64,000 bases of DNA from NCBI GenBank assembly GCA_036877525.1, contig JAZGTH010000041.1, positions 186,001-250,000 on the forward strand. The letters run 5' to 3'. Origin of the DNA: Chromobotia macracanthus (lineage: Eukaryota > Chordata > Actinopteri > Cypriniformes > Botiidae). Position 1 is the stretch's first letter. Each line of letters starts with the position of its first letter. Of the stretch, positions 12,621-58,858 are shown in pieces. A model generated the notes under the pieces. It was not told the DNA's origin and ran no database searches. It was given only the letters and a program-made list of their open reading frames with translations. The position numbers were made by a program, and so were the translations under genes.

Positions 12621-12659
12621 GGTCACCACAGAGTGAAGGTGATTCAGACCTCCACCAGG

Positions 12660-14953
12660 TTGAGAACACACACTGTAATGTGATTACGTCTGCATGTGCT
12701 GAATACTGCTTATGAAGACAGGAATAATACATACGCATTTAAAATTGATTTGTGAACTGAAACATTTTAGCACTGGTTGCACAACATACGCAGAGCAATA
12801 AATTACAAACTTACATTATCTATATTCAAGACCTCCCTTATCCTGCACTACAGCACTACAGGTCCTCGCCCACCCCTAAAGATGGGTGGAAATGACCTGC
12901 TGCCTTATTAGATATAACTTCACTGCTCAGTTACATTTGACCACGCAGGATCATCGGATGATCTGGTTTTATCTTGCAAATATTGCACTGAAAGTGGAAA
13001 TAGGGCCCTATTGTTTTCCTTATGATTTTTTCCCCAAGGTTTTCAGGGCCTTCAAGTCCCTAACATGCTAACAACTCCTTTTAGGGATTTCATATGATTG
13101 GCACCAAACTTGTTAAGCATCATGCCAAGACATTGAAGATTCAAAATTGCAAAGGTATTTTTGATATCAAAAGGTATTACCATGGCGAGGCGGTAAATAT
13201 ATGGAGAATAACAGGAAACAGTAAGTCTCTAATATTCACAGCATGCATTGAGTGTGGTGATAGTGCTGTATTGCTTGAAACTTGGCACGCACATTAGAGT
13301 TGTCCACCATTATTAGGGCCAGGCAAAGGCTGTCAAATGGACGGGGCAAGGGGGTTCGGTAGTGCCCCCTGGTACGGGGCAAACGGTATGGTGCATGTAT
13401 CAAATATACATGCATGCACCTGTACAAAACTTGGTATGTACATAGGTCATGTTGACCCGAACACCCATTAGCTCCGCCCAACAAGAAGTCAGCCATTTTG
13501 CATTTTCTAAAAAGCACATGCTGTGAACTTTTACATACTTTTTTACATTTACATTACATAACTTTTACATTTCATGTGATTCATGTAATTTGATAAGCAT
13601 CAAACCAAGACATTGAAGATTCAAAATTGCGAAGGGATTTTTCATATCTTTAACAGTGTTCCATAGTGAGGCAGTAAAATTATAGCAAATAATGTAAAAC
13701 AGGAAATATACAGCATGCAGTGAGCAATTTAGATGAAACGTGGCAACAGGAAGTGTGTTACTTAAAACAAACTTTAAATAGTCATCCTACATTTAACCAA
13801 GTCTCCTCAGCTTGGTCAGAATAAGGCACAGACCTGGCTTATATAAGTCCCTAAAAGAATTTGTGATATCTTAAATTTTGGTGTCATGGCAACGTGTCAA
13901 ACTTTAAAACCACCATTCAGGTGTATTTAAGGCACTTAACATGCTTGAACTAGCATGAAATTTGACACATATATGATGGTTATAAATGTAACTGCAGGGT
14001 GTGCCCCATCTTTGAGTTGAAATGTTATAATAGTTTTTTGCTTGCCTTTGAGCCTTCCACATGCATGTGATGTGTACATTTTGTAATACAGTTACAGTCC
14101 AACTGGTGGGTAATTCTGGCACTATCCATATGTTAAGTTTGGAATCTGACAGCACAGAAATAAAAATGAAGAAAATAGGAATGGGTTAAAATAGTGAGGT
14201 GTAAAAGATGTGTCTGCAAAAAAAGTACGTCAAAAACTGTACAGTTGACAAGTTAAAAATATGTGCGCACTAAAACACAAAAACTGCCACCTGAACACAG
14301 ACAAACTGTACGTCCATCTGGTCAACAGAAACCTTAAAGAACATTATAAGTGAAACCAATAACAATAATAACACATTTGCCTGTATTATTAATGCATATA
14401 AAATAATACACATGGCTCATTGAAATAAATGAAAATCACACACAAGTTCCCTGTAGGTTGTGTGAATATACAGTATAAAAATAGGAGGTACAAACATTGT
14501 ATGTCAGATGCTTAAGTTTTAATTTTAAAGAGCAACTTCATAATTCCACTATTGTCTAGCACAAGGTTAAAGCTTTATCACTGATCTCTCTCCTCAAAAG
14601 GGTTAGAATAATGTTTGCAAAAAGGGCAATTACCAAACAATAATGATGGCTATAAGATGTTAAAATTTGAAGTTGATTGTTTCATTCAAGTACAACAAAC
14701 AATATCAGAGAGAAAAAAATATCCAAAATTAGCTAAACTATAATTTATGTTAATAACATTGAGCATTTAAACATCCAAAATGACCTGCTCCTAGTTCTTA
14801 TAATTATATGGAAAAAGGCAATACATTTTAATCAATGACAAACCAAATCAAGCAGATTATTGAATTGAATGATTCACTGAAATCATGTTTCTCTATTATG
14901 TTCATTTAAAAGAAAGGTGAATATAAGTCAGGTGAAGTTGCTATGACAGATGT
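12660..14953. other. Intergenic region sh2b2-casp, repeats only
   Basis: This spans the gap between the sh2b2 promoter and the CASP stop codon; the last few hundred bases are probably CASP 3' UTR. Repeats at 13080-13200, 13560-13690 and 13380-13510 (the last with a 'ttagctccgcccaacaagaagtc' block) are interspersed types seen elsewhere in the window. No open frame resembling a gene was found, and no CUT or homeodomain sequence is present. Confidence 0.5.
13080..13690 (+). repeat. Two related copies of an interspersed repeat
   Basis: The blocks 'ccaagacattgaagattcaaaattgc' occur near 13120 and again near 13602, each followed by 'atttttgatatc' or 'atttttcatatc'. A third, inverted copy is at 11225-11340. 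Divergence between copies shows these are old. Confidence 0.6.
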
Positions 14954-50029
<35,076 letters not shown>

Positions 50030-50130
50030 GATCTCCGTATATCGACGCGGCGCGACTGCTCAACACACGCCATTCATCCTGCAGGTGGCGCTCATTGGCT
50101 CATACAGCGACAAGGATCTTTATTTAGATT
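50030..50130 (-). promoter_or_regulatory. casp promoter / 5' UTR
   Basis: Immediately upstream of the CASP ATG (Kozak context gagatcATGG). CpG-rich sequence (cgacgcggcgcg) and an inverted CCAAT box (ATTGG, 50094-50098) about 65 bp from the ATG support a promoter. The large inverted-repeat element begins only about 250 bp further out. Confidence 0.6.
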
Positions 50131-50561
50131 CTACGACATGTTCTGTCCCATTTGAGACGTGGGCACATATAATCATTATGTATCTATAAATCCAAAGGCT
50201 GTCTGAGATTGGTGTGAACATCAGCGCTGAGTAAAGTAATACCAGCGTCCTGCTGCGCGGTTAAGCAAGTTTTAGGTTCGATATTCGTTCTATATACTTG
50301 TTCTATATGGCGACAGTCTTAGACATGTACTTTTGTAATATTAAACTGATGCATGTGAACATAAAACATTTACTGAAAAATCCTAACGTGTAGGTAAATA
50401 TGGTGTTACTTTTGTGTCTTTATTATCCAATTAAACTTGTTTGAGAGCAAAAATGTTTAATTTAATCAAACAAACAGTGTTTACGAGCAAAACGAATTAT
50501 ATTGTAATTTTAAAAATAAAAGACTGCAAATATAAAGTTACCCTAAGGCTGTTTTAATTAA

Positions 50562-50798
50562 TCAAAAATTAGTACAAAGTAATTGATGACCATTTTTGCA
50601 ATGCGAGAAATCTTTGTTTTTCGTAGTGCAGTTCACACACTTTTCTTTAGCACCCACACATTTTGCTCTCTGATCTGCTCTTGTCGTCTGCGCGTCTAAA
50701 ACTTTTGCTTTTGGGTCGAAAACTTGCTTTCCAGTGAAGCCTCTTCTTTGTGGGCGGGATTTACCCACCTGAACGAAAGACGTATTTCTATTGGCCAC
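50562..50798 (-). CDS. Small Cys-rich frame in left arm, unknown
   Basis: This 78-residue frame (MANRNTSFVQVGKSRPQRR at its start) carries a cysteine-rich C-terminus (CVGAKEKCVNCTTKNK, FSHCKNGHQLLC). The right arm (plus strand, about 56834-56955) encodes a recognisable relative with a +1 shift near 56880. Retention of much of the wording in both arms may reflect coding use or simply the repeat itself. I do not recognise the protein, and expression is unproven. Confidence 0.3.
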   Translation of the reverse strand: MANRNTSFVQVGKSRPQRRGFTGKQVFDPKAKVLDAQTTRADQRAKCVGAKEKCVNCTTKNKDFSHCKNGHQLLCTNF

Positions 50799-51474
50799 TC
50801 TCGTTTGGAGTCAGACGCGGACCACGCCCACTACATTTTCCCGCTACTGCAGTCAGTCAGAGAAGAACGAGGTACCCGCATAAAAAAGGAACACGCCGAT
50901 CACCGGGTAAGAGTCTATTTAATACTAAAAAGTGAGACGTGCATGAATCGGATAACGTTTGTGTAATCATCACTATGTTTTACTCTCTCCCATCTAAATA
51001 TAGAAGATTATCTAGTATTTGACCAGTGTGTAATCAGTGATACCGCTCGATTGTTCAGTGAACAGTACTTTTTTTTTATATGAATCGCATTTTGAGGACC
51101 TAAATATACTTAAAAATATCAGAAATGTATGTCTGATGTGGGGTTATCACAACCTACAATATCACAACAATGAAGTTACCGGTGCCCATTTTTTGTGTGT
51201 GTGTCTTTTTGTGCAAGTGTCTTACTTTAACAAACGTTTTCTAAAAATGTAATCAGACCAACATCATATTTTTCTAAAGGCCTTTGTGAGGTAAATATGG
51301 AAGCGTTTGAGTTTTCGTTGAAGGGACGTGTTACGCCACGAAACAGAAGGTTAACACAATGAATGCTAACGTATTATCTGATTTAATCTCGCTCTCTCGT
51401 CTTATGTCTAATTGGAATATTTTATATAACAATTCAAATTTTGTGATTTATGTTGCTGACACAACACATTGTAT

Positions 51475-51645
51475 CAAGAACTTGTGTGGCCTACTGGTAA
51501 GTGAGTTTGTGATCAGAAGGCTGGTGGTTTGATTCCACCGCTGGCAGGTAGCAACTGAAGTGCCCTTGAGCAAGGCACCTAACTCCCGGTGTGTGTGCGT
51601 GCGTGTTCACTCCAGTGATGGGTTAAATCATATGTGACAAATGTC
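51475..51645 (+). repeat. tRNA-derived SINE
   Basis: The A-box-like 'tgtggcctactggtaag', the B-box-like 'ggtggtttgattcc' and the 'gcccttgagcaaggcacctaac' block are typical of a common fish tRNA-derived SINE. It lies inside the inverted-repeat-bounded element and so arrived after it. Confidence 0.75.
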
Positions 51646-51861
51646 ACTTTCACTTGACCATGTGTATGCCATGTAAGTCACTGTATCATTTAAAGTTATT
51701 TTCCGCGTCTTCCCTTCATGGCAGAATGGGAAACCAGGCAGATCACAGCCACAGGTAGACCGAAATGACAATTTATGATTTGATCTGTGTATCACGATAG
51801 AGTTTTGCATCTAAATCTTATTTCTAAACGTTTTCTTAAAATCGTTAAATGTAGTTTTCAG

Positions 51862-54800
51862 GTTTACTGCGGGAAACCTATACTAAGATGAGTGATTTGC
51901 AAGACAGATGGCTAATTTTTAAAACTGCAGGTATGCTTTCTTTCTAACTTTTATCATTCAGCATTAACATTCCTTGATATTAATTTGTCCATTCAGTACT
52001 GAAAACATTAAAGCGTACTCTACAGTTATTCTTTAGTTTCTGTTGTGTTATTTACTAGTAAATGTGGATCAATCATTAAAATTGCATCAGGTGGAGGGAA
52101 AAATTTGCTGTACATTGTTCCACTGCAAGATAAGCTTGATATGACACCACTGCCAACAGATGCACCAGAATTTGCCAGAATGCCAAAGGCAGCATGTTAA
52201 AAATGCCAGACTGTGATGCCATTCCAGACACTGGCCTCACATGTTGACAAGTGTGACAGCCTGCAAAACTCTGAAATGGAGGTAAAGACACTCAGGGTTA
52301 CTTTTCTTAAAGAAAACCTAGAAATATAAGGGGCGTTTTTCCTTGGGGCTACTTCCAACAGCCTAGCATTGTATCAGTACAATTTCACGTTACTGTTCTG
52401 TTTGCAGGAAGAACATCTGGTGTTGATAGATGAGACAAGAAGATTTCCATTGTCAGAATTAGAATTGCATGCCAGCTCTTGTGGAGAAAGGTAATAGTAA
52501 GTCCTTGTAAAGTTAAAAAAAAAAAAACTCACCCATAAGTGTTGTTTTCTGAATCCATACAATCACTTTGTGATGAGCAGACCAAAATTTAGCCTTTCAA
52601 ATCAAAATGTATACAGAGCCTAAATTACATATGGGACATGTCAGTACCATAATTTCAGTTAGTTCTTCTATGTTTCTATTCTAGCTCTCATAAAAATTTG
52701 TTTAAAACCTGTTTATAAACATAAATTAGTATCTACATTTAAAGGAGTATACATGCTTTTTGTTTTTACCTTAGCCCAGATGGAGGGCCAATAAAACTAC
52801 TGAGCTCTGGTTTGGACCATTTATAGTATTATAGTAACTTTTACTATAACACCATTATAGTAACTTACCTAACTGCATTCGTTGCTTCAGTTCAAAAGAA
52901 TACATTTCCAAGTACATATAAATATATACTTATTTCAGTGAGTAGGATGGGATTCGTTATGCAGTGCATACAGCACATATAGAAACTAAAAAACATTTGA
53001 AATCTGTGTGTCATGTGACAACATGGTTAAGAGAGGTCTGAAGCTCTGGAAATGGCAAAAATCTGTGAGCCCCATCAATCCCTTGAAAATTATGTTTCTG
53101 GGAGAACCAGGAGTTGACATAGGCGCTGAGGAAAGAATTTTTGTCCAGTGTGTAGTTTGCTTTAGTCATAATAATAGATATGTACAATATGTCTGAAATT
53201 TACCTACAGCTTAATTTATTTTAAACATAAACTGTCTGCATTTGCAGACAACACACTACAAGATTACAGGTGTGTTGATAGTCATGGCTGCCTCTCTGTC
53301 ATAATGCTGTTTTATCATTTGTCCTGGATTTAGCAATGGTTGCTGGCATTGACAGAAACATTTTTGTATGTACTATTCCTGTAATAATTAAAGGTAGTGT
53401 AGGCAGTTTCAGAGAGGCTAGCAATAACAAACCAGCTTTGAAAATCATAAGATCTCACTCACACTTGTCTCAGAGACAGCGCGTCTCCAACACATGAATG
53501 CATACACAGTTTGACAGGCAAGTAGAACTTCTGATCTTTGAATATGGACAAAGTGAAATGATTGGACCACAAAAGATATATATTTATATAAATATGTTTA
53601 GAGCACTTCACTTGGGCATTGTTATCAGGATGTAAAGTGTGTTTACTGTCTTTATATGTTTAGGACATTATATCTTTGTGGCAGTTTTTTATACAATTGT
53701 GTGTATAATAAATACATATATGTATATATATCTAGAACTGCTGGGGAAATATTTACTGTGAGCATTGCCCAAGGAGGACCAGCACCACGGTTTATGCAGG
53801 TTATCACCACTGATCAAAATGGTAGGTCTTAACAGAATTTCATTAGATCCATAGGTCTCTACAATCCTGTCCATTGGCTAGTTTTATTGACTGTTATGAC
53901 TAACAAATTGGTTTTGCTACAAACTGTACCAGTAAATCAGGCTTGTGAATATTTTATTATTATTTTTAATAATAAAATGTTATATTGTAGATTGAAGATG
54001 CTTCTGACCTGTCCACCTACACAAATAAAATCCTGAATTGTGGCTATACTGGACCAGTCAACACTGACCACCAGGAAAGCATACTAAGGTTTGCTTTATG
54101 AGAAAAAAATGTTTTAGTGTACATAAGTATCAACTCTTAACAGTAGTACAAGGCATGTAATACAGTATCTTCTGAAGCAAATAAAGTTTTCAAATTTCAC
54201 ACTCATTTACACATATCAACTCATAGTCCCAATGAATCCGAGCCTATAATTTGTGATATTGTGTAACTCTTGTTTTTGTGAGTGTGATGATGCTTATACA
54301 ACAATTTTACAAATAAGAGGTTATAAAGTAAATGAAAGTTCACACAGTATGGTTTGTTTATTTTACTTCATGTGTTATGTTTTCCTATGCCATGGATAAT
54401 TCTTAAGTTTTCAGTTTGACATTTTCAATTATACAAATGTCTTTGAATCATTCTATTAAGACTTTTATTTAGAAATGAAACATCCTAATTGATTTATATT
54501 TTTGTCTTCATATTTGTTTTTTGTCAGGGCTATTGCTCTACATATTACTACAAAACGCATCCCAATGTTACAACAACTGCGTTAAGGCCTTAAGGTGTAC
54601 AATCTCATTGAAGTCATGCAGAGAAAACCATGAGAGTGTCATGATCTCTGTTAGATCCTAAAATCTCTTAGGATATAATGTATAATGACAAAGTATGTAA
54701 AAACACTATTAGAAGCATTTGTTTATTTTCTTTTTCTAGTATTGCGTAACTTTAATAATTAATAATTGGGTGTTGATGTAGTTACTCTTTGTGGTGTTTA

Positions 54801-55351
54801 AGTCGACTCCCATTACATTTTATCCCACCTAGCCCCAGAGATGAGCCTAGGTGGTTCCAGTAAACAAGTGAAAGAGTCAAACATTTTGGAATTCTTCCAA
54901 GATTTCCTACTTGAACTTGAAGGTATGGACAATTAGTATGATGTGCCATGTTGTTTGATATCCAGGTATAAATAAGATGTTTTAGTTCCCACTTAAAAAG
55001 GGTATAATCTGAAACATTACAATTCAATCTGTCTGTTTCTTTTAAAGACTGAATGACTGGGCAAGTTCACAGGCATCTGCTTGTATCAGAAAGGCAGACA
55101 TTTAAAATAGTTTGGAAAAAAAAAAGTTTTAAAAATTTGACCATTGCTGTCTACAGTACATGCCGAACCACACTGTTGGTTACCCAACTGTCAGTGATTG
55201 CACTAATACCATAACATTTGCAGTAGTCCGTATGGCAGATTATAAGTCTTTCAAAACACTCCTGCAAACTGCTATGACATACAGTGCAAGTTTTGACAGT
55301 GTAGCAAATCTGCTTGAATTATTGACTGTTTTCTACTTTAAAGCACACTGA
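51862..55351 (+). pseudogene. HECT E3 ubiquitin-ligase-like gene (G2E3-like), decayed
   Basis: Splice-bounded exons are visible at 51862-51930, 52091-52281, 52408-52490, about 53020-53145, 53736-53821, 53991-54088, from 54528, about 54800-54922, and about 55160-55351. Early exons encode zinc-finger-like motifs (KCQTVMPFQTLASHVDKC, then ELELHASSCGER). Later exons encode HECT-domain motifs: FLGEPGVDIGAEER, VSIAQGGPAPRFMQ, ITTKRIPMLQQLR and, at the C-terminus, SDCTNTITFAV, where Cys codon 55199-55201 corresponds to the ubiquitin-accepting cysteine. A stop replaces a residue in the second exon (about 52198) and others follow, so this copy is very probably inactive. Polyadenylation signals follow at about 55607 and 55676. 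The family resembles the many G2/M-phase E3-ligase-like genes annotated in fish. Confidence 0.7.
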
Positions 55352-55899
55352 TTTAGCTGTAGACTGTAGGATGTTCATTTTTTTAAACATGTTTTAAATG
55401 CATTTAAGGCAAAGTAATGTGTTTTTGGTGTGCAATGTTCATATGAAATAGTTTTTTGTGGGAAGTTGTTAAAAGCTGAATAGAATTTTTCCATTTTCTC
55501 ATTGAAGGGAAAAATATATGTATTCGTTTAACTATTGTTTAATGAATTTTATTTGTAACAAACCTGAAAGCATTCATGTTCAATTGTCAGAATTACATTC
55601 TATGCACAATAAAGCTTCAGTCTGTTGAGAGCTGTTGTAATTGTGACCGGTGTCGTCTGCGTTGTGTTCTGTTATGGAATAAACACACGGACATCAAATG
55701 GCGTTTCGACTCTTCTTTATATTTTTTTTCATCCTCTGATAATCACATAAACAGGATTTACACGGTGTTTTCGCCCTTACTTTCTTTCCTGTTAAATGGA
55801 AAGTGCAATGCATTACGCTTCGAATGCACGATGGGACATTAAAATCAATCATGACCTCAAATACAACGAAAACATGAAAATAATGAAACATCCATGTAA

Positions 55900-56690
55900 A
55901 ATACGGTTGTACATATGATTTAAACAGGAATGCTAACTTTAAAAGTACTTTTTAAAGCAAAGATGATATTAGATTAATGAGAGCTTAATGAAAACCCACT
56001 TCTCCCATGCGGAGACAGTACGGAAAGGGAAGAGGAGGTGCAAAGACAGGAAATTAGTGAATGCTGTCGAAGGAATTTAAAGGGGAAGACGCCCACACAC
56101 ACACCCACAGGCATATCAGGTATACTTAATGAACGCTTTGTGTAATTCTATATATGAAATTGAACATTACTTTCCATACCTGTTACATAATATTACGAGT
56201 AAATGCTACCACCATTCAAAACAGTATGCATACAGGCAAATATACACGTTTATATTTCTTGTAGAGGTTTAGGCAGTACATGTTTTTATGACATTTAAGG
56301 TTAAAGCTAATTCAAGAGTCTGCAAGTAGATGTCATAACCAAAACATGTGGACTCAGTGGTGGGATTCACTTGATTTTGTAGAGCAGAAAGACAAAGGGC
56401 AAGGCAACTCTGGGACAATAACTCCATGCGCAGAGTCAGCACTGCGCTGATACTGAAAGTTCTCAGCTTGCAGAATCTGATACTGCCCATAAATACAAAT
56501 AATAGCATTAATGTATTTTTCATACACAAACACTGAATGAGTGACCAGACCTTTGTGATCTATCAAAAATGTTTTATATTTTCTTACAAAAAATAAAGCA
56601 AGACATTCCTACTATGTTGTTTACAGAAACATTTACAATATATATTTGATAAACATTTGTGGTGTGGCCACTCATTTAATGTACGGACAG
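55900..56690. other. Unassigned stretch inside the inverted-repeat element
   Basis: Between the HECT-like gene and the right arm. Short open frames on the minus strand (56269-56566) resemble nothing known, and no repeat family was recognised. Confidence 0.35.
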
Positions 56691-57604
56691 AACTTGCTGG
56701 GAGAATAAAACAGTGACGATTACACAGACGTTATCCCGATTCGTGCACGTCTCTGACTGACTGTAAATGTAGTGGGCGTGGTCAGCGTCTGACTCCAAAC
56801 GAGTGGCCAATACAAATATCGCTTTCATTCAGATGGGTAAATCCGGCAAACGAGCAGATCAGAGAGCAAAATGTGTGGGTGTGTAAAGAAAAGTATGTGA
56901 ACTGCACAACGAAAAGCAAGGCTTTCTCGCATTGCAAAAAAGGTCCTCAGTTACTTTATTTTTGATTATTAAAAACAGCGTTAGGGTGACTATATTTGCA
57001 GTCTCTTTTTTTCAAATTACAATATAATTAGTTTTGCTCGTAAACACTGTATGTTTGATTGAATGAAAATGTTTTGCTCTCAAACACGTTAAGTTTGATT
57101 GGACAATAGAGACACAAAAGTAACGCCATAGATAAACTGCACATTAATACCGCACCGCGAACAGGGACCGTCTGACAATTTCACCAGCTAAGTTAAAACG
57201 TCGACCTGTCTATATAAGTAAAACGACTTACAAAGTACAAACACATTAAAAAGCCTTCACGTTTTTAAGTCTGTAGTAGTCTCACAAAGAGATGCCTGGG
57301 TTAATATATGTGGTATTTTACCAGATAGAGTACTGTTTGCAAGAAATGTTATACTGTTTTGTTCTTGAAAAATATTAAAAAATATATATTACTATAATCT
57401 ATACGAATGTTTTTGCACCTAACCCTAACGACTGTAATAGGTTCCTAGTGGCAAGACAGAGGCACTGTAGGTGACATTTTGCCAATACCTGCCTTTCTAT
57501 GAAGAGTACACATTTATTTTAGAAACTAAGTTCACTATAATTCAAGTGCGATGTTTTCGCATTTAACAAAGACTGTAGTAGGTTCCTAGTGGCAAGACAG
57601 AGGC

Positions 57605-58195
57605 ATTACATTTACATTTAGGCATTTGGCGGACACTATTATGCAAAGTGACTTACAAGGCGAGAGAAACAACGAAACAATAAAGTATAGGGAGGCAATA
57701 ACATCAGCCGTACAAAGTTTTAAAAAAAATTTACCAGAAGTACAACATTTTAGTGCTTGAGAGGCAATACCTGTTGAGAGAGGTTAATAGGTTTTTCATT
57801 CTTGTGTCAGGTACGAAGAGGCAGGTTTTTGGCTGCTTTTTGAATGTAGTGAGAGATGTAGCAGGCCGACCAGTTTGGGAGATTATTCCACCAGCAAGGG
57901 ATAATGAAGATGAACCTGCGAGCATAGCGTGCATTACCAGGTATTACCAGGCGACGTTCTTTCACTAACCGTAGGGATCTGGAGTTTGTGAAGGTAGGTT
58001 GGTGCAGAGCTAGTAGTGGTTTTCGTTTGCAAGGAATAGAGATTTGAACATGATGCAAGCAGCAACTGGTAGTCAGTGAAGGGTAATAAGAAGAGGTGTG
58101 ACATGGGCCCTTTTACGCTTTTTGAAGACCAAACATATTTGCATTTGTAATTTGATGGCAGGATGGTATATACGCATATAAACATCAGCTGTCGA
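57605..58195 (-). repeat. Common fish interspersed repeat
   Basis: Begins with 'tacatttacatttaggcatttggcggacac' and includes 'ttattccaccagcaaggg', 'atgaacctgcgagc' and 'gtgtgacatgggcccttttacg', wording of a widespread non-coding fish repeat. It lies 650 bp upstream of srprb, and its family name is not known to me. Confidence 0.55.
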
Positions 58196-58719
58196 ATTTT
58201 TTCGTGAGGGATGACCTATCGCGATGTTAGCTAAGCCAATACCTATGCAAATGTCATACGTAATATTTGAACGCGAATGAGATCATGATTGTGCCTTGGC
58301 AGGCACAATAGACGTATGGTTCTAAGATTACTACGTTTTGTTTGTTTTCTACGCATTGTTAAACATTTTCTCACACGCACACAGACATACACAATTAAAC
58401 TATTTACAATATGAAGCTAAACTCTGCCACAGTGCACTTCTTTGTCACCTGCCAACTCTGGTGAAAAACTTGGGACAGTTTACGTTTCATTCCCTATCAT
58501 TCCTACGTGAATGATAGGGGTGATTGGAAGAGTCCAAGTAGCAGGTGGGAATACTTTATACGGACGCGTTTACACGATTAAAACCCTCGTTTGAACACGC
58601 AACAAAACACGCCAAACATATCGCGTTGAAACGATCCAAACGTTCGTGTCTACACGTAAATTGAAAACACGTTGAATTGTAATGTTGACGGAAAGTGCGT
58701 TTCGTTTTGGCCGTGTTGG

Positions 58720-58858
58720 CGTTCCATAGTAGGCAGGTTTTTTTAGATTTGAGACGTAGTACAGAACGTCAGCGTCAGCCTCATTAATATTCATGAGCAG
58801 TCGGCTGTCCTTTGTAGTTGAAGTACACGTGTCATCCATTTTCGCTGTCTGGACAAAC
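58720..58858 (+). promoter_or_regulatory. srprb: srprb promoter / 5' UTR
   Basis: Directly upstream of the srprb ATG. It contains a palindromic CACGTG (58826-58831) within 'tacacgtgtcat', an ACGTG core of the kind bound by bZIP/bHLH factors. Whether it links srprb to ER-stress control is only a suggestion. Transcription start not fixed. Confidence 0.4.

Larger units (their letters stand above)
50380..57150 (+). mobile_element. Inverted-repeat-bounded element carrying a HECT-like gene
   Basis: The left arm (about 50380-51000) is matched in inverted orientation by about 56690-57150. Shared blocks include 'gttacttttgtgtctt', 'cacgcccactacattt' and 'cagtcagtcagaga', and 'ataacgtttgtgtaat' matches with one base changed. 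The left arm has about 73 extra bases (roughly 50864-50936), including a splice donor (ACCGG|GTAAGAG). Between the arms lies a decayed multi-exon HECT-type gene, and a SINE is inserted at 51475-51640. The arms look like terminal repeats of a DNA element, but no known superfamily could be assigned and target duplications were not resolved. An inverted segmental duplication is the alternative. Confidence 0.65.
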
